From Sphingomonas_B tabacisoli (GTDB lineage Bacteria; Pseudomonadota; Alphaproteobacteria; Sphingomonadales; Sphingomonadaceae), in the NCBI RefSeq assembly GCF_042678385.1, contig NZ_JBHUDY010000002.1, forward strand, positions 434,001 to 498,000: 64,000 bases of DNA, given 5' to 3'. Below are positions 33,136 through 41,699 of this stretch, piece by piece (the first letter of the stretch is position 1; each line of letters begins with the position of its first letter). The notes beneath the pieces are model-generated. The model ran no database searches. It saw nothing but the letters and a program-made list of their open reading frames with translations, and was not told where the DNA came from. The position numbers and the translations under genes are program-made.

Positions 33136-34476
33136 ATGGCGTTCGAACTCAATCGCCGGACCATGCTGCGCGGAGCGGTCAACGGCGCGGCGGTCGCCAT
33201 CGGCCTGCCTTTGCTCGATCTGTTCCTCGACGGCAACGGCGAGGCCCTGGCAGCGACCGGAGCACCGCTTCCCGTTCGGTTTGGGACCTGGTTCTGGGGG
33301 CTTGGCGTCAACCCACCCCGCTGGTTCCCGGATGCCGCTGGGCCGGACTATGAGCTGAAGCCGGAACTGGCGCCGATCGCGCCACTCAAGCACAAGATCA
33401 ACGTCTTCGGCAATTTCTCGGTGCCGCTCGACGGCGCGCCGAACTTGCCCCATGCGAGCGGCGGGCCGGCGATCCGCACGGGCCGTGCGCTCGAGGCGGA
33501 TCGCGGCCTGCCGGGCGAGTCTTTCGACGTCTCCATCGGCGACGTGATCGGCAATCGGACGCGCTTCCGGTCGCTCGAAATGTCGGCGGTCGGCGACCCG
33601 CGCAACTCGCTCAGCGGCCGTGGCGGCGGCAATCTCAACCCGTCCGAAGTGTCGCCCGCCGGCCTTTACTCGCGCATCTTCGGCCTGGGCTTCAAGGACC
33701 CGAATAGCGCGACGTTCACGCCCGATCCGCAGGTCGTCGCCCGGCGCAGCGCGCTGTCGGCGGTGACCGAACAGCGTCAGGCGCTGGAGCAAAGGCTGGG
33801 CGCCGCCGACCGGCAGAAGCTCGACCAGTATTTCACGTCGTTGCGGCAGCTCGAAAAGCAGCTCGACGTGCAGCTGACGAAGCCGGAGCCGATGCAGAGC
33901 TGCGTGGTGCCCAGGCCGGTGGCGGACACAATGGTCAACGCTGAGATCGAGACGGTCGTTAGGAACCATCAGCTGATGACGGACCTGCTGGTGATGGCGC
34001 TGGCTTGCGATCAGACGCGGGTGTTCAACACGATGTTCAACAATGGCGCCTCGTCGCTGACGCGGATCGGCAGCACGATCACCCATCACCAGCTGACCCA
34101 CGAAGAGCCGCTCGACAACCGTCTCGGCTACCAGCCCAGTGCCACCTATTTCCTGACCCGGATTATGGAGGCTTGGCTCTACTTCGTCTCGGCCCTCGAC
34201 AAGGTGAAGGAAGGCAACGGGACGCTGCTCGACAACACATTGGTATTCGCACACAGCGAGACCGAGTTCGCCAAATTCCACACCATCGACAACATCCCGA
34301 TGATGACGGCTGGTAGCGCCGGCGGGCGGCTCAAGACCGGTATCTATGTGGACGGTGGCGGCTCTCCCGTCAGCCGCGTTGGCCTGACCCTGCAACAGGT
34401 AATGGGCGTGACGGTCGATAAATGGGGCACGAAGAGTCTGGAAACCAGCAAGCCGATCAAGGAAATCGTCGCGTGA
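33136..34476 (+). CDS. DUF1552 protein, Tat-exported
   Basis: 446 residues. The N-terminus has a twin-arginine signal (LNRRTMLRGAVNGAAVAIGL). The body matches DUF1552, the regular partner of DUF1592 proteins: FGTWFWGLGVNPPRWFP, HKINVFGNFSVPLDG, LEQRLGAADRQKLDQYFTSL, and a C-terminal LVFAHSETEFAKFHTIDNIP followed by GGRLKTGIYVDG. DUF1552 is distantly related to the DUF1501/alkaline-phosphatase-like fold. Export via Tat implies folding, perhaps with a metal, in the cytoplasm. ATG 33136 follows the DUF1592 stop by two bases and GAAGGGA precedes it. Confidence 0.85.
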   Translation: MAFELNRRTMLRGAVNGAAVAIGLPLLDLFLDGNGEALAATGAPLPVRFGTWFWGLGVNPPRWFPDAAGPDYELKPELAPIAPLKHKINVFGNFSVPLDGAPNLPHASGGPAIRTGRALEADRGLPGESFDVSIGDVIGNRTRFRSLEMSAVGDPRNSLSGRGGGNLNPSEVSPAGLYSRIFGLGFKDPNSATFTPDPQVVARRSALSAVTEQRQALEQRLGAADRQKLDQYFTSLRQLEKQLDVQLTKPEPMQSCVVPRPVADTMVNAEIETVVRNHQLMTDLLVMALACDQTRVFNTMFNNGASSLTRIGSTITHHQLTHEEPLDNRLGYQPSATYFLTRIMEAWLYFVSALDKVKEGNGTLLDNTLVFAHSETEFAKFHTIDNIPMMTAGSAGGRLKTGIYVDGGGSPVSRVGLTLQQVMGVTVDKWGTKSLETSKPIKEIVA

Positions 34477-34949
34477 TCCGATCGGCAAGCATCACGGGAC
34501 TCCTGTGCGCTCTGGCGGCATCGCCAGTCGCCGCACAGCAACCCGCCACTTCCGGCCAAGTGCTCGGCCCAGCGCTCCGCTCGTCCGACCTGGACCGTTC
34601 GGCGCGCTTCTACACCGCCGGGCTCGGCATGGTGAAGGCGGGCCGGATCGAAGCGGAGGGTGCGACGGAAGTGTTTTTTGCCTTCGAAGGGGCGCGACGG
34701 GGACCTCTGATCGTCCTGTTCAAGAGCAACGACCCGGCCAAAGCCACGCCGATCGACCACGGCAACGGCTATGGGCGGACGATCCTGCGGGTGCCGGACG
34801 TGGCCGCATCGAGCACCCGGCTGAGGGCGGTCGGCTATGCCCCAGGCGAAATCCGCGTGAATGCAGTGCACAAGAGCAAGATCATGTTCGTGAAAGACCC
34901 GGACGGATACAGCTATGAACTGGTCGAAGCCTCAGGGGGTGGGGAATAG
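34473..34949 (+). CDS. Secreted VOC (glyoxalase/dioxygenase-fold) protein
   Basis: 158 residues from a GTG that overlaps the DUF1552 stop (GTGA). The first 20 residues (SASITGLLCALAASPVAAQQ) form a signal peptide, unusual since most VOC proteins are cytoplasmic. The fold is recognisable from LRSSDLDRSARFYTAGLGM at the start of the first beta-alpha-beta unit and FVKDPDGYSYELVE at the end. A Glu near the C-terminus is kept, but the usual first metal His is not obvious. Possible roles include ring-cleaving dioxygenase, isomerase or binding protein for the substrate of the redox operon. Confidence 0.75.
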   Translation: MIRSASITGLLCALAASPVAAQQPATSGQVLGPALRSSDLDRSARFYTAGLGMVKAGRIEAEGATEVFFAFEGARRGPLIVLFKSNDPAKATPIDHGNGYGRTILRVPDVAASSTRLRAVGYAPGEIRVNAVHKSKIMFVKDPDGYSYELVEASGGGE

Positions 34950-34950
34950 A

Positions 34951-35265
34951 ATGGCGAAGGATATCGGCATCAGCCGCCGCGGGCTGTTGTGCGTGGCGGC
35001 GACGGGCGCGGCCGCAATCGCGTTGGCCTCACGGGCAAGCGCCGCCAACGCGGAAGCCTGCTTCAATCCGGATGCTCTGCCCGCCGCGCAGAAGAGTCTG
35101 CGGCGTTCGCTCGGCTTTCAGCTCGCGTCACCCGATCCGGCCCGCAAGTGCGGTGGCTGCGCTTTCTTCACTGCCAAACCGGAAGGCTGCGGGAGCTGCG
35201 CACTGCTGAGCGGGGGACCGGTCACGGCGGCGAGCGTGTGCAATTCCTGGGCAAAGAGGGGCTGA
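34951..35265 (+). CDS. High-potential iron-sulfur protein (HiPIP)
   Basis: 104 residues. Tat signal (ISRRGLLCVAATGAAAIAL) followed by a small [4Fe-4S] domain whose four cysteines sit in CGGCAFF, GSCALL and SVCNSWAKRG (about residues 66-97), the HiPIP pattern with the terminal aromatic after the last Cys. HiPIPs are periplasmic one-electron carriers between the cytochrome bc1 complex or enzymes and terminal acceptors. The ATG at 34951 is separated by one base from the VOC stop. As part of this operon it is the likely electron partner of the DUF1592/DUF1552 proteins. Confidence 0.9.
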   Translation: MAKDIGISRRGLLCVAATGAAAIALASRASAANAEACFNPDALPAAQKSLRRSLGFQLASPDPARKCGGCAFFTAKPEGCGSCALLSGGPVTAASVCNSWAKRG

Positions 35266-35269
35266 GTCC

Positions 35270-35779
35270 ATGCGTCACCCGGCCAAGCTCAGGCCCGCCC
35301 CGGACGAGGCGATGCTATCGCCCGGCGAGATCGGAGCCTTGATCGAAGCGCTGACATTCGCGCAGCGCGAACTCGTCTCCGCGGTCAAGGACCTTCGGGA
35401 CGATTATCGGCTCGGTCCTAGGGGGCCCTGGATCGTCGGCCAGATCAACCGCGGACAGTTTCGCACCCAGGCCGACGTCGTCCGCTATTACAAGGTCGGC
35501 CGGAGCATCATTACCGACGAGATGCGAATGCTGCATCAGGCCGGGCTGGTGGCAACCCGGACGTATGAAAACGACGCGCGACAGTTGGGGTTGACGTTGA
35601 CAACCCTTGGTGAAAAGTTTGCCGACAGGATCGGCCAAGCGCTCGGCATGGTGATCAGGGAAAGAGTTTCCCACTATTCGCGGCCCGAGATCCTGGCCTG
35701 CACGCGTCTGCTTCGCGACTTGGCTTCCGGGGTTCCCGCGGGAGTCTGGACCGAGCGCCAGGACGAAGAATACGAGTGA
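35270..35779 (+). CDS. MarR-family transcriptional regulator
   Basis: 169 residues. Winged-helix core with LGPRGPWIVGQINRGQFR, the recognition helix in KVGRSIITDEMRMLHQAGL, and the beta wing TRTYENDARQLGLTLT, the MarR layout (helix, then wing with the conserved Asp-x-Arg). Located in the middle of an operon of exported redox proteins, five bases after the HiPIP stop. The perfect dyad at 28927-28947 over the operon promoter is its probable target. Ligand or redox signal unknown; it has no cysteine pair that would point to thiol sensing. Confidence 0.85.
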   Translation: MRHPAKLRPAPDEAMLSPGEIGALIEALTFAQRELVSAVKDLRDDYRLGPRGPWIVGQINRGQFRTQADVVRYYKVGRSIITDEMRMLHQAGLVATRTYENDARQLGLTLTTLGEKFADRIGQALGMVIRERVSHYSRPEILACTRLLRDLASGVPAGVWTERQDEEYE

Positions 35780-36435
35780 TGGCGGAACGACGCCTGATCG
35801 CCTGGGATCTGCCGACGCGGCTTTTCCACTGGTCGCTCGTGGGGCTGCTGGCGTTTTCGTGGTGGAGCGCTGAAAATCATGCGCTTGAATGGCACCTCTG
35901 GTCGGGTTTGACCGTTCTTGGCCTGCTGACCTTTCGCCTGCTCTGGGGCCTGTTCGGGAGCGATACGGCCCGGTTTAGCCATTTCGTGAAGGGACCGCGC
36001 GCCGTTGTGCGATACCTTCGCGGGGCTGAGCGCAATCCGTCGGTCGGCCATAATCCGCTCGGCGGCTGGAGCGTCATAGCCCTTCTGCTGGTGCTTCTGA
36101 TGCAGGTCTCGACCGGGCTCGTCGCCGTCGACGTGGACGGCATCGACTCCGGCCCGCTCTCATACTTGCTTGATTTCGACCAAAGCCGCGTGGCCGCCGA
36201 AATCCATGAGTGGAGTTTCAACATCCTGCTCGGCCTGTCGGCACTGCATGTGGCGGCGATCCTGTTCTATGTCGCGGCCAAGCGCCGCAACCTGCTGTGG
36301 CCGATGATCACCGGCTCGGTGCCAGCCGGCGACGACGAGACCGGCGCCCGCCCAGCGCCCGCGTGGCGGGTGCTTGTTGCCGCTGCCGTCGCATCCGCGC
36401 TCGCCTATGGAGCCTCAACGGGCTTTCGCCTCTAG
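35779..36435 (+). CDS. Cytochrome b561 family membrane protein
   Basis: 218 residues, with about five hydrophobic segments including a C-terminal one. Di-heme b-type cytochrome pattern: IAWDLPTRLFHWSLVGLL carries the first His, ALEWHLWSGLTVLGLLTFRL the second, and EIHEWSFNILLGLSALHVAA the third and fourth, all near membrane boundaries. Such proteins pass electrons between the quinone pool and periplasmic carriers. The ATG shares one base with the MarR stop (TGATG). As last gene of the operon it would connect the HiPIP/cytochrome c' pair to the respiratory chain. Confidence 0.9.
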   Translation: MAERRLIAWDLPTRLFHWSLVGLLAFSWWSAENHALEWHLWSGLTVLGLLTFRLLWGLFGSDTARFSHFVKGPRAVVRYLRGAERNPSVGHNPLGGWSVIALLLVLLMQVSTGLVAVDVDGIDSGPLSYLLDFDQSRVAAEIHEWSFNILLGLSALHVAAILFYVAAKRRNLLWPMITGSVPAGDDETGARPAPAWRVLVAAAVASALAYGASTGFRL

Positions 36436-36676
36436 CCGCTCCTCCCGCCCTCGCTGGACCGATTCTCGATCCGTTCGGAAACGCCGGGGCGATACAACTG
36501 CATGTCGATCTGCATCGCCGGGCCGATATGTCCCGAGCGAGGCTTTGAATCGGCGGAATTCCGCGCTTTCTGCAGCCCGCCGGACCCTTGCTGGGCGCGT
36601 TCCATAACGGGTATCCGGGCAGTCGATTTAATGAGCCTGTCAGCGGAGCAGAAACCGTCGCGGGCTGACAAGGTCT

Positions 36677-36742
36677 CTAGGGGAGAGGGCATCAATGCGT
36701 TATCCGACCACTGACGACGCAGGATGCGACCGCGGACGATGA
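36677..36742 (+). other. Apparent remnant of the receptor's original start
   Basis: GGGGAGAGGG at 36680-36689 and ATG at 36695 look like a genuine translation start (MRYPT...), typical for sphingomonad receptors, but this frame ends at TGA 36740-36742. The receptor frame opens in the same stretch. An out-of-frame loss of the signal-peptide codons explains both facts. Confidence 0.5.
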
Positions 36743-36779
36743 CAGCCGCGCCCCCGACATCATCGTCACCGGCACCTTC

Positions 36780-39449
36780 GTGCGCGGCATCGCGCCTCCG
36801 GGTGCCAACGTGCTCCAGACCTCCAGCGCCGATGTACAGTCGTCTGGTGCTACTTCGGTCGCCCAGGTGCTCCAGACGATTCCGCAGCTCGGCTCCTTCA
36901 ACAGCTTGCAGCAGCCGCTGGCGAACAGCTCCGAGGTGGCTGTAAACCGTCCCAACCTCCGGTCGCTGCCAGGCTTCAACACCGGGTCGGGTTCGACCAC
37001 TCTCGTGCTGATGAACGGCCATCGCTTGGTCGGCATGGGCGTCACGTCGACGACGCCTGATCCGGATGTGATCCCGCCCGGCGTGCTCGAGCGGCTGGAG
37101 ATCGTGCCCGACGGCGGTTCGGCGATCTACGGCTCCGACGCGGTCGCCGGTGTGCTCAATTTCGTGACCATCAAGCGCTTCGACGGCGTCAAGGTCGACG
37201 GCTCCTACGGTTTTGCCGACAACTACTACGCCTGGGACGCGAACGCGACGGTCGGGCGCGACTGGGGCAGCGGGTCGATCTTCCTGTCCTATAACTACGC
37301 GAAGACCGACGATCTGCTTGGTCGCGATCGCGACTATATCAAGCAGTTCCCCAACGCGAACGGCTTCACCCAATTGAGCTGCGAACCCGGCAACATAGAG
37401 GCGCTGGCCGGCCAGTTCGCAGTGCCGCGGGGCGGCGTGCGCGGTGTGAACGGCGGTGCCGTCAACCAATGCGACTCCAGCGACTTCGCGACCGTCTATC
37501 CGAAGTCCCAGCGGCACAGTGCGTTCGCTGGCCTGACTCAGGAACTGACCGATAAGCTGACGATGGAGCTGACGGCCTATTACACGAACCGCAAGACGTT
37601 CGTGCAGACCGGACCGTTCCGGGCGACCCAGGTCATCTTCCCGACGTTCTTCGCCGGCACGGCCGCGTCCATGGGCATTCCGGGCGTCAGCAGCCCGTTC
37701 AGCCCGTTCAACTTCGGCGGCATCGTCAATGGCCGGCCGGTGTTCGTGCCCGGGAACAACAACGCGATCGATCTCATTCAACAGGCCGATTTCGCCATCG
37801 GTCCCAACAATGCGCAGCACACCAATCTCGAGTTGGACACTTGGGGCACCACGGCCAACTTCCGCTATGACGTTGACGGCAATTTCCGGCTGAATCTCTT
37901 CGGAAACTACGGACAGAGCACGACAACCCGCATCAACACGGCGCTCAATACCCGGGCGCTGCAGAACGCGATCGCGGCCGGGCTGTTCAACCCTTACAAT
38001 GTGACGACCAGCAATCCGGCGGCCGTCGGCATCATCACCAACTTCGAGGAATACGGCAGATCGCGCCAGCGGATGGTCAACTTCCGCGCAGTGCTCGACG
38101 GCGATCTCTTCGAACTGCCGGCGGGTGCGGCGAAGATTGCCGTGGGTGCCGAATACACCAACGAGAATTTCAACTCGGCGCGCGGCCAGGCCGTGCCCGG
38201 CTCTCTGTTCAGCACGGCGCCGGCGCAGCTGGTCGGGACGACCGTCGTGGCGCCGGCGCAACCCGGTGTGTTCCGCTTCGACGTCAGCCGGAACGTCAAG
38301 TCCCTGTTCGGCGAACTCGTCGCGCCGATCCTCGGCGGCGACAGCGGGGTCGACCTGACTGTCTCGGCGGCGGGTCGCTACGACCATTACAGCGACGTCG
38401 GCAGCACCTTTAATCCGCGGTTCGGCGCCACCTTCAGGCCGGTCGAATGGGTCTCGTTCCGCGGCGCCTGGGGCAAGAGCTTCAACGCGCCCGGTCTTGC
38501 AGACTTCGAGCAGGCCGACGTTAACACGCTTTTCATCCTGACCGGCCAGGCCGCCGCGTTCTTCGCTCCGCCCGCAGCGCTTGTCGCGGCCGGCAAATAT
38601 CCGGCCTATAATGGCGGTCTGATCGTGGCGACCCGCGGCAACGCGCCGAACATCCGGCCGCAGAAGGCGAAGACCTGGACCGTGGGTGTCGACGTCGAAC
38701 CGCCGGTCGTTCCCGGGCTCCGACTGAGCGCGACCTATTACAACATCAGCTACACGAACTTGATCGGGCTGGCGCCGTTCGAAAGCCCGGCTATTCTCTA
38801 TCGCGACTTCGGCAACCTGATCACGATCGCCCCTAGCCAGGCCTTGCTCAATCAGGCGCTGGCCAATGCCGACATCATTTCTCAGGGAAGCCCGCCAATC
38901 CCTGCTTCGGGCACCTATGCCTATATCGATGCCCGCAAGCGCAACCTCGGCGACTTCAAGCTCGACGGTATCGATTTTTCGGTGAACTATCGTATGACGG
39001 CCGGCTTCGGCGAGGTGTTCTTCAACTCGGCGGGCACCTATGAGCTGAACCGGAAGGGCAGCAACACTCCGGGCGGCGTGTTCATCGACAGGCTTAGTGC
39101 AAACACCAACCGTTTCCGCGCTCGCACCACATTGGGCGCCGAGGTCGGGCCAGTGCTCGGACAGATCACCTGGAACTACTCGCAGGGTTATGATCTCGAT
39201 CCGCCCGTCGGGTTCGTCCCGCAGACCCATGTCAGCTCGTTCAGCACGTTCGATCTTTTCTTCAAGTTCGACGTGCCTGGCGACAGCCCGATCACCCGCG
39301 ACCTGGCATTCACGCTCAACGTGAACAACCTGTTCGATCAGGACCCACCCGAATATCGCGGCCCGAACCAGATTCTTGGTCAGCAGGGCATCGCAAACGG
39401 CCTGACCATCGGACGCTTCATCAAGTTCGGCGTGAGCAAGAAGTTCTGA
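36780..39449 (+). CDS. TonB-dependent outer-membrane receptor, N-terminus apparently damaged
   Basis: 889 residues visible. Plug domain (NRPNLRSLPGFNTGSGSTTL, VLMNGHRLVG, VLERLEIVPDGGSAIYGSDA, AGVLNFVTIK) and a 22-strand-type barrel ending in the usual aromatic (FGVSKKF). The receptor should import a bulky nutrient across the outer membrane. The same frame is open back to 36681 and encodes the TonB box region (DSRAPDIIVTGTFVRG), but it contains no ATG and no signal peptide; the first ATG with a good ribosome binding site (36695) is in another frame and stops after 15 codons. So the gene is either a recent pseudogene or carries a sequence error. The start at 36780 is a formal GTG only. A terminator follows. 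Confidence 0.85.
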   Translation: MRGIAPPGANVLQTSSADVQSSGATSVAQVLQTIPQLGSFNSLQQPLANSSEVAVNRPNLRSLPGFNTGSGSTTLVLMNGHRLVGMGVTSTTPDPDVIPPGVLERLEIVPDGGSAIYGSDAVAGVLNFVTIKRFDGVKVDGSYGFADNYYAWDANATVGRDWGSGSIFLSYNYAKTDDLLGRDRDYIKQFPNANGFTQLSCEPGNIEALAGQFAVPRGGVRGVNGGAVNQCDSSDFATVYPKSQRHSAFAGLTQELTDKLTMELTAYYTNRKTFVQTGPFRATQVIFPTFFAGTAASMGIPGVSSPFSPFNFGGIVNGRPVFVPGNNNAIDLIQQADFAIGPNNAQHTNLELDTWGTTANFRYDVDGNFRLNLFGNYGQSTTTRINTALNTRALQNAIAAGLFNPYNVTTSNPAAVGIITNFEEYGRSRQRMVNFRAVLDGDLFELPAGAAKIAVGAEYTNENFNSARGQAVPGSLFSTAPAQLVGTTVVAPAQPGVFRFDVSRNVKSLFGELVAPILGGDSGVDLTVSAAGRYDHYSDVGSTFNPRFGATFRPVEWVSFRGAWGKSFNAPGLADFEQADVNTLFILTGQAAAFFAPPAALVAAGKYPAYNGGLIVATRGNAPNIRPQKAKTWTVGVDVEPPVVPGLRLSATYYNISYTNLIGLAPFESPAILYRDFGNLITIAPSQALLNQALANADIISQGSPPIPASGTYAYIDARKRNLGDFKLDGIDFSVNYRMTAGFGEVFFNSAGTYELNRKGSNTPGGVFIDRLSANTNRFRARTTLGAEVGPVLGQITWNYSQGYDLDPPVGFVPQTHVSSFSTFDLFFKFDVPGDSPITRDLAFTLNVNNLFDQDPPEYRGPNQILGQQGIANGLTIGRFIKFGVSKKF

Positions 39450-39479
39450 TCAGCGCCGCCTGATCCGAAGCATTATGTT

Positions 39480-39520
39480 CGGCCTCGGCAGCGCTCACCC
39501 GCTGTCGGGGCCGCGTTTTT
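39480..39520 (+). terminator. Rho-independent terminator after the TonB receptor gene
   Basis: A stem of about 14 pairs (left arm 39480-39493, loop CTCACC, right arm 39500-39513, with one G-U and one mismatch) is followed by TTTTT at 39516-39520. It lies 30 bases after the receptor stop and directly before the ribosome binding site of the next gene, so the esterase needs read-through or a very short promoter. Confidence 0.6.
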
Positions 39521-39532
39521 GGGAGACTGCTT

Positions 39533-41698
39533 GTGCAAAAATTGCGGACATCGTCACTTGTGCGAAGCGCGCTGCTCGTTTGTGCGGGTGGCGCGGGGCT
39601 TGTGATGAGCAGCATGGCATCGGCACAGGCCCCCTCGGCCGCACCGGCGGTCAAGACTGCCGGCTATTCGCCCGAGGGCGATCCTTATTTCGCGCAGCCC
39701 TATGTCGACATCGAGGAATGGCGCGAGACGCCGGTGCGGCACTACTACGTCCATGGCGGATTCAAGGGCACGGAGACGCGCTTCTCCTTCTACTTCCCAC
39801 CCAAGGAGAAATATGACGGGCACTTCTTCCAGTTGCACACGCCCGTTCCAGACAACGAGAACCTGGCGCAGAACCCCAACGGCTTCGGCGGGACCGACTT
39901 GATCGGCTTCTCGGTCGACAGCGGCGCATATTTCGTCGAGACCAATGGCGGCGGCAAATTCGACCTCGGCAGCATGGACTTCATGAAGCGGGATCCGACG
40001 ATCGCTGCCTATCGGGCGGCCGCGGCATCGGCGGCTTACTCGCGGGTTGTCGCGAAGCGGTTCTATGGCACCGATAAGCGGCCTTACGGCTATGCGTTCG
40101 GCGGCTCGGGCGGCGCCTATCGCACCATCGGCAGTTTCGAGAATACGGTCGGCGTCTGGGATGGCGTGGTCCCCTTCGTCATGGGGTCGAACATGGCGAT
40201 CCCGAACATGTTCACGGTCCGCATCCGCGCGATGCGCATCCTCGGCGACAAACTCGACCAGGTGGTCGACGCCGCCAGCCCCGGCGGCAGCGGCGACATC
40301 TACGCCGGACTGACCCCCCTTCAGGCCGATGCGTTGCGGGAAGTGACGCGCATGGGTTTTCCGGTCGAGAGCTGGTTTGGCTGGCGCACCATGGGGATTC
40401 ATGGCTTCGCAGCGCTCTATCAAGGCGTGGTCTTTGCCGATCCGGGCTATTTTACCGACTTCTGGACGAAACCCGGTTATCTGGGCCACGACCATCCGGA
40501 GCAGTTCGAAGGCGCGCGGATGCAGTTCAAGAGCAGCATCGCAACGCCGATCACCGCGGCCGACGCGGCGCGCCAGCGGATCAACATCGACGCCTCGCAC
40601 GAAGAGGAGCGTGGCGGTGTCGACACCGCGTTCAAGATTCCCGAGGGCGCCGCAGGCCAGCGCATCGCAGCGTTCCGCCTGACCGGAACGCCGCCGAAGA
40701 TTCCGTTTCTCGGCGGCGACCTGATCGTCCAGAGCGGAGCGGCGAAGGGCAAGAAGCTGCCGGTAGCGCGAGTGATCGGCGACATCGTGGTGCTCGGCAT
40801 TGCCGACGCCAAAGTGGCGGCGCAACTGCAGGCAGGCGATGAGGTGCAAGTCGACAATTCCAACTTCCTTGCCGCTGAAACCTATCATCGCCACCAGGTT
40901 CCTGATGCGAGCTATAAAGTTTGGGACCAGTTCCGGAAGGCGGACGGCACGCCGATCTATCCGCAGCGGCCGCGGCTGATCGGCCCCGGTTTCGTGCAGG
41001 CGACGGGCGGTTCGATCCTTACCGGCAAGTGGACCGGCAAGATGATTGTCGTCGAATCGCTGTGGGACCGCGAGGCGATGCCGTGGCAGGCGGATTGGTA
41101 CCGGACCCAGGTCCGCAGGTTCCAGGGCGACGCCACCAATGCCAATATGCGGGTGTACATGACCGACCATGCGCTTCACGGCGGGATCGAGGACCCGAGC
41201 CGGATCGTGAGCTACAATCCGGTGCTGCAACAGGCGCTCCGCGACGTTTCTTCGTGGGTCGAAAAGGGCATCGCGCCGCCGGCTTCGACCAACTACCGCA
41301 TCGACGACGGGCAAGTCGTGGTCCCGGTAACTGCCGCCGAGCGCCGCGGGATCCAGCCGGTCGTCCGGCTGAACGTCGCGAACGGCAAGCGCGCCGACAT
41401 CAAGGCGGGCGACACCGTCGAGCTGGTCGGAACCCTCGAAGTGCCTCCGGGCGCAGGAAAGCTGGTCGCAGCGGCCTGGGATTTGGACGGCCAGGGCAAG
41501 TTCGCCATCACGGCGCGAGTGCCGGCGGGGGCAACCCGCACGACCGTTCGGCTGAAGCACCGCTTCGACAAGCCTGGCACCTATTTCCCGTCGTTGCGCG
41601 GAACGTCGCAACGGCAGGGAAATACGAAAACGCCCTATGCCCGGATCGAGAATCTCGATCGCGTCCGGGTCGTCGTGACGCCGCGTTCGGGAGAGTGA
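39533..41698 (+). CDS. Large secreted alpha/beta-hydrolase-like protein
   Basis: 721 residues from a GTG with GGGAG eight bases upstream. Signal peptide ends near ASAQA (residue 32). Residues 40-330 hold FYFPPKEKYDGHFFQLHTPVP and AFGGSGGAYRTIG (near 188), a nucleophile-elbow-like GGSGG; a candidate catalytic His is in MTDHALHGGIED near residue 545. The last 130 residues (VVRLNVANGKRADIKAGDTV onward) resemble a PKD/immunoglobulin-like domain. I believe it is an exported esterase of an under-described alpha/beta hydrolase family, but cannot name a substrate. It lies between a TonB receptor and mannonate dehydratase and is coupled to the latter. Confidence 0.7.
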   Translation: MQKLRTSSLVRSALLVCAGGAGLVMSSMASAQAPSAAPAVKTAGYSPEGDPYFAQPYVDIEEWRETPVRHYYVHGGFKGTETRFSFYFPPKEKYDGHFFQLHTPVPDNENLAQNPNGFGGTDLIGFSVDSGAYFVETNGGGKFDLGSMDFMKRDPTIAAYRAAAASAAYSRVVAKRFYGTDKRPYGYAFGGSGGAYRTIGSFENTVGVWDGVVPFVMGSNMAIPNMFTVRIRAMRILGDKLDQVVDAASPGGSGDIYAGLTPLQADALREVTRMGFPVESWFGWRTMGIHGFAALYQGVVFADPGYFTDFWTKPGYLGHDHPEQFEGARMQFKSSIATPITAADAARQRINIDASHEEERGGVDTAFKIPEGAAGQRIAAFRLTGTPPKIPFLGGDLIVQSGAAKGKKLPVARVIGDIVVLGIADAKVAAQLQAGDEVQVDNSNFLAAETYHRHQVPDASYKVWDQFRKADGTPIYPQRPRLIGPGFVQATGGSILTGKWTGKMIVVESLWDREAMPWQADWYRTQVRRFQGDATNANMRVYMTDHALHGGIEDPSRIVSYNPVLQQALRDVSSWVEKGIAPPASTNYRIDDGQVVVPVTAAERRGIQPVVRLNVANGKRADIKAGDTVELVGTLEVPPGAGKLVAAAWDLDGQGKFAITARVPAGATRTTVRLKHRFDKPGTYFPSLRGTSQRQGNTKTPYARIENLDRVRVVVTPRSGE

Positions 41699-41699
41699 T

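Noticed and set aside
36432..39230. Very long open frame on the minus strand opposite the TonB receptor
   Set aside because: It mirrors the codon pattern of the receptor in GC-rich DNA and shows no family motif. The same holds for 39554-41755 minus, 7028-8650 minus, 17227-18759 plus, 14745-15752 plus, 33052-34488 minus and similar antisense frames.
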